Shown here: piece after piece, positions 14,992-23,671 of the stretch
Numbering within the stretch: position 1 is the first letter of the stretch
Layout: every line of letters begins with the position of its first letter
DNA from: an uncultured Lachnospiraceae bacterium
GTDB taxonomy: Bacteria > Bacillota > Clostridia > Lachnospirales > Lachnospiraceae
Assembly (NCBI GenBank): GCA_910586095.1
Contig: CAJUHQ010000001.1
Coordinates: forward strand, 42,044-79,412
DNA length: 37,369 bases
Direction: 5' to 3'
Translations under genes and position numbers: made by a program
The notes under the pieces: model-generated
Database searches by the model: none
Told to the model about the DNA's origin: nothing
Seen by the model: only the letters and a program-made list of their open reading frames with translations

Positions 14992-17652
14992 ATGAAATGT
15001 AATGGACTTAATGACAAAGAAGTCGAGCAGTCGCGCGAGAAATATGGTTCTAATACTATACCTGATTCGGAGCCTACCACTTTTTGGGAGGAGTTTAAGG
15101 AAACATTTGGCGATCCAATGATTCGGATTTTGTTGGCGATCGCTGTTTTGATGATTGTAATGTTTTTCTTAGGCTATGCGGAAATTTATGAACCATTAGG
15201 AACAATTGTTGCGGTGTTAGTCGTGGCATTTGTATCGGCAAAGACCGGTGTGGCAAGTGATACCAAATATCGTGAATTAAAAGACAGCACAGAAAAGGAT
15301 AAATGTAAGGTACACAGAAATGGTGTGGTTACAGTTATCGAAGTAGATGATGTCGTAGTAGGCGACAAGATTCTACTACAGTCTGGTGATAAGGTCCCAG
15401 CGGATGGTATCTTGATTGACGGTGCACTTAAGGTTGACAACTCCGCATTGAACGGAGAGGCTGAAGAGTGCAAGAAGACAGCAGCAGATGCAAGTGTGCA
15501 GCTTGCGGATGATATTACAGGTGATACCTTTGTGGATGCCCACTCCCTGTTTCGTGGCGCCGTGATTTTTGACGGAGAAGGAATTCTAGATGTCAGAAAA
15601 GTCGGCTTAAAGACCATGATGGGAAAAATGGCTGAGGAAATGCAGGAGGATGAGCCAGATTCACCTCTCAAAGTGAAACTGGCAAAACTGGCCAAGCAGA
15701 TTTCAACGTTTGGCTATATTGGCGCAATTGTAATTGCACTATTTTATTTGGTTCATGCAGTCCTTGTATTTGACGGAGGCGTTGCAGGATATTTTGCACA
15801 GCCAGTTGAAGATATTGTCATGAATGTAATCAATGCCGTTTCACTTGCAGTAGTCATTGTTGTCTGTGCAGTTCCAGAGGGACTTCCGCTTATGATTTCT
15901 CTGGTATTGATGCAAAATACTAGTAAGATGCTCGACCACAATGTCCTTGTCAGGAAAGCAGAAGGTATTGAAACGGCTGGTTCATTAAATATTCTCTTCA
16001 GTGATAAGACGGGTACAATTACAAAAGGATCATTAGAAGTAGTAGACTTCTTCTGTGCAGATGGAAATTCAATTGAGATTGCACAACTGACTAAGCACAG
16101 CAAAGTAAAAGGGCTGATGGATCTAGCAATCGGTAAAAATACGCAGTCCATGTTTGATGCTTCTCACAGAGTTATCGGAGGCAATGCCACAGATCAAGCA
16201 CTGATGAAGTTTATTGGAGAAGATACATTCAAGGCATTAGCGGCCAATACAGAATATGTGATTACAGCACAGCAAGGGTTTAATTCTTCCAACAAGTTTA
16301 GTCAGGCAAGAATCGATAACTTAGGGAAGACATTTTACAAAGGTGCGCCAGAAAGACTTTTGGCAGCAGCGACAAAATATCTCGATGCAGATGGAGTTGT
16401 CCGCGATATTGATAAAGCAGCGCTTGACAAAAAGATTGATGAGCTTGCTGCGAAGGCGATGCGTGTGTTAGCATTTGGTTATTCTCAGAGTGCGTTGGTG
16501 GAGAGCAAAATTAATGACGATATTGTTATTATAGGTCTAGTTGGTATTCGTGATGATGTGCGTCCTGAAGCTAGAGATGCGATCAAGGAGGTACAAAGTG
16601 CAGGAATCCAGGTAGTTATGATTACAGGAGATCGTCTTGAGACTGCTGTTGCCATTGCAAAAGATGCAGGCTTGTTACAGAGTAATGATGATATGGCAAT
16701 CGCGTCGGCACAGTTAAACGAGATGACGGATGATGAAGTTAAGAAGATCATACCAAAGATTAGGGTGATCGCACGTGCACTTCCTACAGATAAATCGCGC
16801 ATGGTAAGGCTTTGTCAGGAGATGAATCTAGTAGTAGGTATGACAGGAGATGGTGTAAACGATTCTCCAGCCCTAAAGCGTGCAGATGTAGGATTTGCTA
16901 TGGGAAGCGGCACAGAGGCGGCAAAGGAAGCAGGTAAGATTGTTATTCTCGACGACAACTTTAAATCTATTAAGGATGCGATTTTGTATGGTAGAACAAT
17001 CTATCACAATATTTTGAAGTTCTGTAAATTCCAGTTGGTAATCAATGTCACTGCGGTAATTGTCAGTGCGATTGCGCCATTCTTCGGTGTGGACGAGCCA
17101 TTGAAGGTAACGCACTTGCTGTTTGTAAACTTAGTTATGGACAGTCTCGGTGCGATTATGCTTGGAAATGAGCCAGCTCTCGAGAAGTACATGCGTGAAA
17201 AGCCCAGAAGAAGAGATGAGAGTATTGTAAGTAAGCCTATGATGGCACAGATCCTGATTATGGGATTGTGGCTTACGGTTGTAAGTTTTATATACTTGAA
17301 AGCGCCATTTTTTGTCAATCTCTTTGCAAATGAAGCACAGCATTTGACAGGATATTTTGTATTGTTTATTGTAAGTGCATTGTGCAATGGGTTTAATGTC
17401 AGAGATGATGGATTTGGTATCTTTAAAGGACTCGATCAAAACACAGGATTTTTGAAGGTATTTTTCTTGATTATTCTTGTGCAGTTTGTGATTGTCAATG
17501 CGGCTCTGATTCCGATCTCTGTATTTACTTGGATAGGGAATATGTTTAGCTGTCAGCCGTTTGGCATCAAAGGATGGATTGCAGTGATTCTTTTGTCACT
17601 CACAATGATACCAGTAGATATGGTAAGAAAAGTGTTTGTAAAGCAAAAGTAA
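14992..17652 (+). CDS. P-type Ca2+-transporting ATPase (P2B/PMCA-like)
   Basis: An 886-residue cation-pumping P-type ATPase of the calcium group. Order: N-terminal cation_ATPase_N segment, two membrane helices, actuator domain (with NGEAEE where TGES is usual), helices 3-4 with the calcium-site CAVPEGLPL, phosphorylation site D338 in SDKTGTI, nucleotide domain (YKGAPERLL), hinge MTGDGVNDSPALKRADVGFAMG, and six C-terminal helices. The long autoinhibitory tail of eukaryotic PMCAs is absent. It sits directly behind three calcium-binding TerD genes, where many operons have the membrane protein TerC, and ends at a strong terminator. It is predicted to export Ca2+ and so set the ion level that TerD proteins read. 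The start is ATG 14992, 11 bases after GAGGAG; a three-codon ORF (ATGAAGCAATGA) overlaps that start. Confidence 0.94.
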   Translation: MKCNGLNDKEVEQSREKYGSNTIPDSEPTTFWEEFKETFGDPMIRILLAIAVLMIVMFFLGYAEIYEPLGTIVAVLVVAFVSAKTGVASDTKYRELKDSTEKDKCKVHRNGVVTVIEVDDVVVGDKILLQSGDKVPADGILIDGALKVDNSALNGEAEECKKTAADASVQLADDITGDTFVDAHSLFRGAVIFDGEGILDVRKVGLKTMMGKMAEEMQEDEPDSPLKVKLAKLAKQISTFGYIGAIVIALFYLVHAVLVFDGGVAGYFAQPVEDIVMNVINAVSLAVVIVVCAVPEGLPLMISLVLMQNTSKMLDHNVLVRKAEGIETAGSLNILFSDKTGTITKGSLEVVDFFCADGNSIEIAQLTKHSKVKGLMDLAIGKNTQSMFDASHRVIGGNATDQALMKFIGEDTFKALAANTEYVITAQQGFNSSNKFSQARIDNLGKTFYKGAPERLLAAATKYLDADGVVRDIDKAALDKKIDELAAKAMRVLAFGYSQSALVESKINDDIVIIGLVGIRDDVRPEARDAIKEVQSAGIQVVMITGDRLETAVAIAKDAGLLQSNDDMAIASAQLNEMTDDEVKKIIPKIRVIARALPTDKSRMVRLCQEMNLVVGMTGDGVNDSPALKRADVGFAMGSGTEAAKEAGKIVILDDNFKSIKDAILYGRTIYHNILKFCKFQLVINVTAVIVSAIAPFFGVDEPLKVTHLLFVNLVMDSLGAIMLGNEPALEKYMREKPRRRDESIVSKPMMAQILIMGLWLTVVSFIYLKAPFFVNLFANEAQHLTGYFVLFIVSALCNGFNVRDDGFGIFKGLDQNTGFLKVFFLIILVQFVIVNAALIPISVFTWIGNMFSCQPFGIKGWIAVILLSLTMIPVDMVRKVFVKQK

Positions 17653-17710
17653 GAAAGTTCTCATTATAGAAGGATGCCATTTAGAGAAAATTGAAACTGG
17701 TTTCTAGAAA

Positions 17711-17745
17711 GGTGCAATACAGCGACTTTGTGTTGCACCTTTTTT
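17711..17745 (+). terminator. intrinsic terminator of the tel/terD/ATPase operon
   Basis: GGTGCAA (17711-17717) pairs with TTGCACC (17733-17739), followed by six T. It separates the ATPase gene from the HAD gene. Confidence 0.8.
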
Positions 17746-17772
17746 ATGCACATGGACGCGAAGAGGAAGTAT

Positions 17773-17786
17773 GCAGCTAAAGCTGC
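17773..17786 (+). repeat. short perfect hairpin upstream of the HAD gene
   Basis: GCAGCT-AA-AGCTGC. It belongs to the group of small hairpins ahead of Ter-locus genes. A second inverted repeat, TTCTCTC with GAGAGAA, follows at about 17812-17834. Confidence 0.45.
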
Positions 17787-17855
17787 CCGCGCGCAGGAAA
17801 GAAACCTTTTTTCTCTCAATTTTTAGGAGAGAATATTTGAGGGATAGGGGGATTT

Positions 17856-18638
17856 ATGAAAAGAGTAGTGTTTCACACAGACTTAGATAACACATTAATT
17901 TACTCATCTCGATATGAAAGAAAAGATCATGATTTAGGGAAAGATTTGCGATGTGTAGAACAATATCATGAGCAAGAAGCTTCTTTTATCACACAAAAGA
18001 CATATCAGCTTTTAAGAAAGGTACAGGAGTATGCGTGGATTATTCCCACCACAACTAGAACAAAAGAACAGTATCAGCGCATTGATCTGGGTATAGAATT
18101 GCCCTATGCACTTGTCTGTAATGGTGGTGTACTTTTAAGAGAAGGCAGAGAGGATGAAATATGGTATCAAGATTCGTTAGAGTTGATAAAGAGCAGTCGT
18201 TCGGAGCTTTCAAAGGCATTAACATTTTTAGAACAGGAAAGACGTAGAACTTTTGAATTGCGTTTCATCAAAGAACTTTTTGTATTTACAAAGTGCAAAG
18301 AGTCAGAGAGTGTAGTGGAGAACTTAAAGCGTATAGTAGAAGGTACTCTTGTAGATGTGTTTTATAATGGGAATAAAGTTTATGTAGTTCCCAAAGCATT
18401 AAGCAAAGGAAAGGCCGTAGAAAGATTTCGCAAAATCATTAGCGCAGAATGTGTGATTGCAGCAGGTGACAGTGCTTTTGACAAGACTATGCTTGAGGCA
18501 GCAGATTATGGAATAGCCACACCGCAGCTTGCCAAGCAGTATTCATTTGCGGAACATGTAAAATGCCCACCATCAGATATGCTGTACGCAGAAGCTGTGC
18601 TTCATACAGTACTTGGACTATGTGATGGCAGGCAATAA
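17856..18638 (+). CDS. HAD-superfamily phosphatase of the Ter module
   Basis: A 260-residue Cof-type haloacid dehalogenase phosphatase (C2 cap), close in form to sucrose-phosphate phosphatase. Motif I is D9-L-D11-N-T in HTDLDNT (nucleophile and general acid), motif II the Thr/Ser run TTTTR near residue 68, and motif IV G204-D205-S206-A-F-D209 for Mg2+. A Lys in LSKGKAV provides motif III. Such HAD enzymes are standard members of the Ter biosynthetic module with the PRTases and the C-C lyase, and would remove a phosphate from the pathway product. Here it is separated from those genes and placed after the ATPase, behind its own leader with hairpins and a GGGGG ribosome binding site. Confidence 0.9.
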   Translation: MKRVVFHTDLDNTLIYSSRYERKDHDLGKDLRCVEQYHEQEASFITQKTYQLLRKVQEYAWIIPTTTRTKEQYQRIDLGIELPYALVCNGGVLLREGREDEIWYQDSLELIKSSRSELSKALTFLEQERRRTFELRFIKELFVFTKCKESESVVENLKRIVEGTLVDVFYNGNKVYVVPKALSKGKAVERFRKIISAECVIAAGDSAFDKTMLEAADYGIATPQLAKQYSFAEHVKCPPSDMLYAEAVLHTVLGLCDGRQ

Positions 18639-18691
18639 GAAACAAAAATTTTACAAAACACAAATTTACTATAAAAGTAGTGATTGAGAGG

Positions 18692-19423
18692 CTAATTTGG
18701 TCTTCGACCAAGGCGTCTGCCATCCATGCTGATATCAATACCGCTCGCTCGTTCATTGGGCTGGATGATTACAGATACTGGTTGATGTGGACCCCATTCA
18801 AAAGCGTAGGACTCACCAGAGGATTGACCAATAAAAGTTTTCCAGTTGACATCCATTTTGAAACCAGGATCGCAAGGACCTGAACCCATCCAGCAAACTA
18901 CTGCGTCGGGATCGACTGATAATGTACTTTGCGTCTGGACGTTACTTAGTACAATAGGGTTGCCATCTACAAGAATTGCCACATAGGCATTGGGGCCTGT
19001 TCCTGTGAGGGTGGAGGTGGCCAGTCCCTTTTGGGAGATGACACCACATCCGATAAAACGCACATCGTATTTGCAGTCAGCAGTAAAAGCAAGAATATTC
19101 TCTGATTCTATAGAAAGCATTTCGCCCTGTGCAAGTTGATATACAATCACATGCTCACTGTGATTAGCGTAGTATGTAGTGCAGTCGCCATTCATAGTGA
19201 CCTTCATAAGTGGCAGATTTTCGCCTGTCACACGGCGCATAATAGAGCCTATTAGGGCTTGTCCAACACTTCCTTGGGGACCTAGTAGGATTTTTTCAAA
19301 TTGATAGTTTTTGTTTCCAGCATTTTCACCACAGATAAAGGCACCTGCTTTTGTAAACAGAATATCGTTTCCTCTACAAGTGACCTTTAAAGTCAATTCG
19401 TTTACAGTTTCAAATTTTAACAT
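18692..19423 (-). CDS. AIM24-family protein
   Basis: A 243-residue AIM24-family protein (beta-rich, two related halves, named after yeast AIM24). Visible family features are the early GAFICGE, the central KGLATSTLTGTGPNAYVAILVDGNPIVL and the late DAVVCWMG segment. The function of the family is unclear, but its members are often encoded beside TerD proteins in bacteria. The longer frame starts at 19489, but ATG 19423 has AAGGAGG 6 bases before it and leaves a clean 35-base gap after the upstream TerD-like gene. It lacks a signal peptide. The last codons form the hairpin TTGGTC-GAA-GACCAA. It is convergent with the HAD gene. Confidence 0.88.
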   Translation of the reverse strand: MLKFETVNELTLKVTCRGNDILFTKAGAFICGENAGNKNYQFEKILLGPQGSVGQALIGSIMRRVTGENLPLMKVTMNGDCTTYYANHSEHVIVYQLAQGEMLSIESENILAFTADCKYDVRFIGCGVISQKGLATSTLTGTGPNAYVAILVDGNPIVLSNVQTQSTLSVDPDAVVCWMGSGPCDPGFKMDVNWKTFIGQSSGESYAFEWGPHQPVSVIIQPNERASGIDISMDGRRLGRRPN

Positions 19424-19458
19424 GTCATACCTCCTTGTATGTCCAAATGGCTGTTGGC

Positions 19459-20331
19459 TTAGATGGTTTGCACACCGTAAAGAGAGCACAAACCGGCGAG
19501 ATCTTTTGCCACGCCATTTCCAACAGCATTGAATTTCCAGATACCATTATGTCGATAGAGTTCACCAATCATCATAGAAATAACGTTTGTGTAATATTCG
19601 GTCATCATAAAACTGACCAGTTCCTTGCCAGACGAACCTAAGATTCGAATATAGGCGTCTTTTATCATGCCAAAATGAAGATGGTTGGTTAAGGCATCAT
19701 TAATTGTGAGAACAAAAACTATTTTTTGAATACGCGCATCGAGTTTCTTGAGATTAACTTGAATCTTTTCGCGATCTTCAATAGCAGATGGAATAAACTC
19801 TGTACTTTGGTCTGGGCTAAGAGTCTGGCCATAAAATACAAACCAGGAATCGCCAAAAACCTTGCCATTTGGACCAAGTAAAAATGCAGATACATCTACA
19901 TCGCACCGTGTATCTGTGACATTCCAGCCAAAACAGGCGTCAACCGCATCGATTGGAGCAGAGGAAAGTACTGACTTTTGTCCTTTTTGTACCTTGTTCT
20001 GAAGAGTAGGAAGGGTCCATACTACAGTAGCAGCATTTGTATGTTGCTGTGAAGAAGTAAAGGCAGGCTGTGCAGTCTGAGACTGCTGCCCAGCAGTAAA
20101 GGCAGGTTGTACAATCTGATTGGGCCGAGTGGGAGAGATCTGTTGTGGTGAAGCAGGTACAACAGTAGATGGACGAGGTATAGGAGGAGAAGTAGATTGC
20201 CCATATATGTGAGATTGGATAAAGGTATTCATAGTATTACGGTTTTGAATACTGTGCGGGTCTGATATATTGATGGACAAAATGGATTGACGATCCATAG
20301 CGCCCTTTGTGTTCATCGGTATTGTAATCAT
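19459..20331 (-). CDS. TerD-domain protein with Pro/Gln/Ser-rich N-terminal extension and degenerate calcium loop
   Basis: A 290-residue protein. Residues about 1-40 are a short unique head; 40-115 are Pro/Gln/Ser/Thr-rich and include a duplicated unit (QPAFTAGQQ then QPAFTSSQQ); the rest is a TerD domain (QKGQKSVL to the end, including YRHNGIWKFNAVGNG). The first acidic site survives as CDVDVSAFLLG. The second, GDNLTGxGxGDDEQI in the other TerDs, is replaced by FIPSAIEDREKI, so the calcium loop is largely lost. It forms an operon with the AIM24 gene, transcribed against the main Ter operon. ATG 20331 has AAGGA 7 bases upstream. The domain may act as a structural partner rather than a calcium sensor; that is inference. 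Confidence 0.88.
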   Translation of the reverse strand: MITIPMNTKGAMDRQSILSINISDPHSIQNRNTMNTFIQSHIYGQSTSPPIPRPSTVVPASPQQISPTRPNQIVQPAFTAGQQSQTAQPAFTSSQQHTNAATVVWTLPTLQNKVQKGQKSVLSSAPIDAVDACFGWNVTDTRCDVDVSAFLLGPNGKVFGDSWFVFYGQTLSPDQSTEFIPSAIEDREKIQVNLKKLDARIQKIVFVLTINDALTNHLHFGMIKDAYIRILGSSGKELVSFMMTEYYTNVISMMIGELYRHNGIWKFNAVGNGVAKDLAGLCSLYGVQTI

Positions 20332-20435
20332 GAAAGTATCCTTCCTTGGATGCATAATAAATAATTATTTGATTGTCCTACAACGAAATACGATCAAGTA
20401 TATGATTTTCTAATACAAAATCATACTCAGAAAGA

Positions 20436-20444
20436 ATTATATCA
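20436..20444 (-). promoter_or_regulatory. extended -10 promoter of the TerD-AIM24 operon
   Basis: On the minus strand TGA followed by TATAAT (20441-20436). The -35 region is weak. The leader to the ATG would be about 100 bases. Confidence 0.5.
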
Positions 20445-20617
20445 TATCCCTTTAAAGAATACTAGCAAAGTTTCGGAAAGATATATTGCTGCTTGTGTAA
20501 TATGTTTGCAAGGTTTCTTTTTAGAGAAGGATAAATAATAGTGAAAGATATATAGATTTTACAACAGAAAAAAGGCTCTGTTTTTGGTTGAAAGCAGGCC
20601 TTTGCAATAGTCACTTA

Positions 20618-20983
20618 TTAGTTTTCTGTCCAAGTGTCAAATCGTGTAGATACTTGTGGATCATATAGAGGGCAGCCAAATTCATTCATAATGTTTATCA
20701 ATTGATTTAACGTTTCATGACTTGTCTTATAAGAACAATCAAACCGCACAATCTGTTTAGTAGTAAAAATTTCAAATTCACCTTCACCCTCTTTGAGATA
20801 ATGGTTTGTGTCCAATTGTGTCCAATCCGAAAAAACTTCTGCAATCTTTTGTTGAATCGCATCAATAGGAAGATCTTCCACCGACTCAACAATGTCCCCA
20901 TCACAACATGCGCTCTCATACACGTGTTTGTCGTCATGAGATACTCCTTTTTTGTATTTCCAAAAGTCCAAATCCATACTCAT
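20618..20983 (-). CDS. small hypothetical protein (MSMDLDFWKYKKG type)
   Basis: A 121-residue acidic soluble protein that begins MSMDLDFWKYKKG. It has a Cys-Cys pair (ESACCDGD), an IFTTKQIVRFDC strand pair, and ends with CPLYDPQVSTRFD. The pattern is well ordered and looks like a genuine conserved family, in the style of immunity-type or SUKH-like small proteins, but no family name can be given. AAGGAAG lies upstream of the start; the second ATG (20977) is also possible. It is separated from the SdpI-like gene by 70 bases on the same strand. Confidence 0.7.
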   Translation of the reverse strand: MSMDLDFWKYKKGVSHDDKHVYESACCDGDIVESVEDLPIDAIQQKIAEVFSDWTQLDTNHYLKEGEGEFEIFTTKQIVRFDCSYKTSHETLNQLINIMNEFGCPLYDPQVSTRFDTWTEN

Positions 20984-21055
20984 CTTTATGCACTTCCTTC
21001 TAAATATGTAGATTTTTAATTTTATAGGTTCTTGTGTTCACAAATAAATCAATTT

Positions 21056-21412
21056 CTATGATTTATTCATAAATCTTTCTTTAATTTTGCCATCTGTATA
21101 ATAAAAACTGTAAAATAAAAATGTAAATCCAATACAAGATCCAATGATAATTGAATTTTTAATAGAAATGTGAAGAAATAGCAGTAAAATGCTTACTACA
21201 ATTTCTACTATAAATAAATATTTTCCCAGACGAATATAAATATCTGGAGCAATTTGTTGCGCATATTCCCAATGAGCTTGCGATTTTCTTGCGATAGGAG
21301 TAGAATATCCGTTTTGTCTATTCATATCTGATATAGGATATTTCTTTAAGAGAGTGCCAACTAGAACCATTACAAATGGCACAATAAGATTAAGTAATAA
21401 TGATGCCCACAT
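21056..21412 (-). CDS. SdpI-like integral membrane protein
   Basis: A 118-residue membrane protein with three hydrophobic segments: one at the start (WASLLLNLIVPFVMVLVG), one near residue 65-82 and one near 87-103. Between the first and second lies NRQNGYSTPIARKSQAHWEYAQ, which matches the NxxxGYRTxxSxxSxxxWxxAN signature of the SdpI/YhfL family. Bacillus SdpI gives immunity to the SdpC toxin, but most family members are uncharacterised. The ATG at 21412 follows GGGAG at slightly long spacing. No sdpC-like gene is near. The adjacent small gene on the same strand may be co-transcribed. Confidence 0.75.
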   Translation of the reverse strand: MWASLLLNLIVPFVMVLVGTLLKKYPISDMNRQNGYSTPIARKSQAHWEYAQQIAPDIYIRLGKYLFIVEIVVSILLLFLHISIKNSIIIGSCIGFTFLFYSFYYTDGKIKERFMNKS

Positions 21413-21445
21413 ATATATATATCGCTCCCTTCTTAATGAGAACAA

Positions 21446-22007
21446 CTGTCAGCAGTATAGTCCACATCTCTAAGCTGTATTTAAAATAGTAGTTGACTAT
21501 TTTTTGAGAAGTTCTTTTTTCTTTTTATATCACATAAAGTTTCCTTTTTGATAAGGTGATTGATAGAGAGAATACTAGGTTGAAATAATTATTCCAATCC
21601 AATATAGTATAACATAAACTACACAAGAAATCACCACTTTTCATGTTCTGTTTTCTGAAATTGTTCTTCTTTATCACCAGTTTACAACTTTTTAGAAAAA
21701 AGATACAGCCCTATATTCTTGATTGTATAATGAAAGCGATAAACAAAATGTACACAAAAAGAAATGAGATTGTCATTGCAATAAACTGCTTTGACAAGAA
21801 ATGAAGTAAAATAAAATAAAATAAAACGTTCCCCATCTTGATTTAAGAGTCCACAAAGCAAAATCATAGTGAACTATCATACAATATAATCTCATAATAT
21901 GAACAAAATAGAGATAAATAAATCGTATTTGAAAAGATATTTGGCATTGATGAATATGTATAAACAAATAAGAACGTAAGTTCTAGTGATTTTATACCAG
22001 AAGTATA
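21446..22007. other. AT-rich intergenic stretch without a supported gene
   Basis: About 560 bases of very AT-rich DNA, including a short AAATA-type microsatellite near 21805-21830. Minus-strand frames of about 60 codons exist but have no ribosome binding sites and low-complexity composition. Nothing further was recognised. Confidence 0.5.
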
Positions 22008-22036
22008 ATGACAATCAACAAAATATGTGATATAAT
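22008..22036 (+). promoter_or_regulatory. sigma-A promoter upstream of a 43-codon ORF and rtcB
   Basis: ATGACA (22008-22013; consensus TTGACA), a 17-base spacer, and TATAAT (22031-22036) preceded by TGA as extended -10. A strong match. Confidence 0.65.
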
Positions 22037-22084
22037 ACAAAAGAAATTAAAAAGAGGCAAGTAAGATCAGAGAAGGAAACGATA

Positions 22085-22216
22085 ATGAACAGAACAATTA
22101 GCTTATCAATAGATTATATGAATGGGAGACTTTATGAACAGGCGCTGAGTCAAAAACAGAGTCTTTATTTTGCGTATCCATATAAGGTGAGAAAAAGGCT
22201 GATTGTATTAGGGTGA
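22085..22216 (+). CDS. 43-codon small ORF, possible leader peptide
   Basis: Starts with ATG 8 bases after AAGGA, just downstream of a strong promoter. It encodes a basic peptide beginning MNRTISLSIDYMNGRLYEQA and ending in a KVRKR cluster. No homologue is recognised. It is followed by a long hairpin with a T-run, and then by rtcB. It could be a true small protein, the remnant of a longer gene, or a leader peptide in an attenuation device controlling rtcB. Too short for a confident call. Confidence 0.4.
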   Translation: MNRTISLSIDYMNGRLYEQALSQKQSLYFAYPYKVRKRLIVLG

Positions 22217-22280
22217 AATCAGGCAGAGAAGAAATGATAAGCTGTCAGATAATTACATTGTAGAGAGGCTTTTTGGGAAA

Positions 22281-22326
22281 ACCACTTATCTTGTATGGAA
22301 AGTAATACAAGAGGGTGGTATTTTTT
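22281..22326 (+). terminator. two-part terminator hairpin upstream of rtcB
   Basis: ACCAC (22281-22285) pairs with GTGGT (22315-22319), and inside it CTTGTAT (22290-22296) with ATACAAG (22305-22311). A T-run follows at 22321-22326. It terminates the small-ORF transcript or acts as an attenuator. Confidence 0.7.
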
Positions 22327-22441
22327 ATTTTATAAAAATATCATAAGTTTGGTCATAGCACAACTGTCAAGTGGATTAATTGTTTGATTGAACAGATAAG
22401 GAACGTGTTAGGAGCACAGAGAAAGGAATAGGGTTATAAGG

Positions 22442-23656
22442 ATGTTTGAGATTAAGGGAAAAGTCAACACCGCCATTTGTTATGCAACCGTTGTGGAGGA
22501 GGAAGCCATAGAACAGATTCGTAGAATGTGTGATTATGAGTTTGCACAGGGAAGTAGAATTCGCATTATGCCAGATGTTCATGCGGGAAAAGGATGTACA
22601 ATTGGTACTACTATGACTGTGACAGACAAGGCAGTTCCCAATATTGTGGGAGTGGATATTGGATGCGGAATGTATACAGTAAATTTGGGTATGGCAGATA
22701 TTGATCTAAAAAAATTTGATGAGGCAGCGCATTTTGTCCCATCTGGAAAAAATGTGTGGGAGGGAAGACAGGAAAAATTTGATTTGACAAGTCTTCGATG
22801 CTACAGAAGCCTTCGTGATACCAAACGACTCGAGCGCAGTCTCGGTACATTAGGCGGTGGCAATCATTTTATTGAGATCGACCAGTCAAGAAATGGAGAA
22901 AAATTTCTTGTCATCCATTCAGGCAGCCGCAATTTAGGGAAACAGGTGGCAGAGATTTATCAACAGCTTGCAATTGATTTGAATAAAGGAAAAGAAAACT
23001 ATTTTCAACAAAGAGACGAGATTATTAGAACGTATAAGGAGCAGGGTAGGCGCAAAGAAATACAGGAAGCATTAAAGCAGATCGAATGGAAAAAAAGAGA
23101 AACGACAATGCCAGAAGACTTATGTTTCTTATATGGAACATATTTTGAGGATTATTTACATGATGTGGAAATTTGTCAGCAATTTGCACAGAGAAATCGC
23201 GAAAAAATGGCAGAAGTGTTATTGGAGAAAGCGGGAATAAAACAAGAGCAAGTATCTAGAGCAGAATCATTTCATACTATACACAATTATATTGATACAA
23301 AGGAAATGATTTTGCGAAAAGGTGCCATTGCTGCACATAAGGAAGAAAAGGTACTCATACCAATCAATATGAGAGATGGAAGTGTGTTAGCTATTGGCAA
23401 GGGAAATAAAGAATGGAATGATTCTGCGCCGCATGGAGCAGGACGCCTTATGTCTCGTACAAAAGCAAAAGAAACACTTTCTATGGAAGAGTACAGAAAG
23501 GTAATGAAAGGCATTTATACTACTTCTGTGAATGAGGAGACATTGGATGAGGCACCTATGGCATATAAATCTCTAGAAGATATTATTGATGTGATTCGGG
23601 AGTCCGTTGATGTGATTGATATTATGAAACCAATTTATAACTTTAAGGCAAATTAA
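22442..23656 (+). CDS. rtcB: RtcB-family tRNA-splicing/RNA repair ligase
   Basis: A 404-residue RtcB RNA ligase, which joins 2',3'-cyclic phosphate or 3'-phosphate ends to 5'-OH ends using GTP and Mn2+. Metal-site motifs are visible: MPDVHAGKG, VGVDIGCGM with Asp and Cys, GTLGGGNHFIE and VIHSGSRNLG. The guanylated histidine is H331 in PHGAGR. The length fits the shorter bacterial RtcB group. No archease or RtcR regulator is next to it. There is no strong promoter directly in front, so it may be read from the promoter at 22008 through the terminator. The ribosome binding site is only moderate. A role in repairing stress-cleaved RNA would suit the neighbourhood but is inferred. Confidence 0.95.
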   Translation: MFEIKGKVNTAICYATVVEEEAIEQIRRMCDYEFAQGSRIRIMPDVHAGKGCTIGTTMTVTDKAVPNIVGVDIGCGMYTVNLGMADIDLKKFDEAAHFVPSGKNVWEGRQEKFDLTSLRCYRSLRDTKRLERSLGTLGGGNHFIEIDQSRNGEKFLVIHSGSRNLGKQVAEIYQQLAIDLNKGKENYFQQRDEIIRTYKEQGRRKEIQEALKQIEWKKRETTMPEDLCFLYGTYFEDYLHDVEICQQFAQRNREKMAEVLLEKAGIKQEQVSRAESFHTIHNYIDTKEMILRKGAIAAHKEEKVLIPINMRDGSVLAIGKGNKEWNDSAPHGAGRLMSRTKAKETLSMEEYRKVMKGIYTTSVNEETLDEAPMAYKSLEDIIDVIRESVDVIDIMKPIYNFKAN

Positions 23657-23671
23657 GGCTATGCATAGATG

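Noticed and set aside
14992..17652. membrane protein behind terD3 as TerC
   Set aside because: The protein has DKTGT, PEGLPL and GDGVNDSPAL motifs and 886 residues, so it is a P-type ATPase; TerC is much shorter and lacks these.
21682..21967. two overlapping minus-strand frames of about 60 codons
   Set aside because: Very AT-rich, Phe/Tyr-rich, no start signals; random frames in AT-rich DNA.
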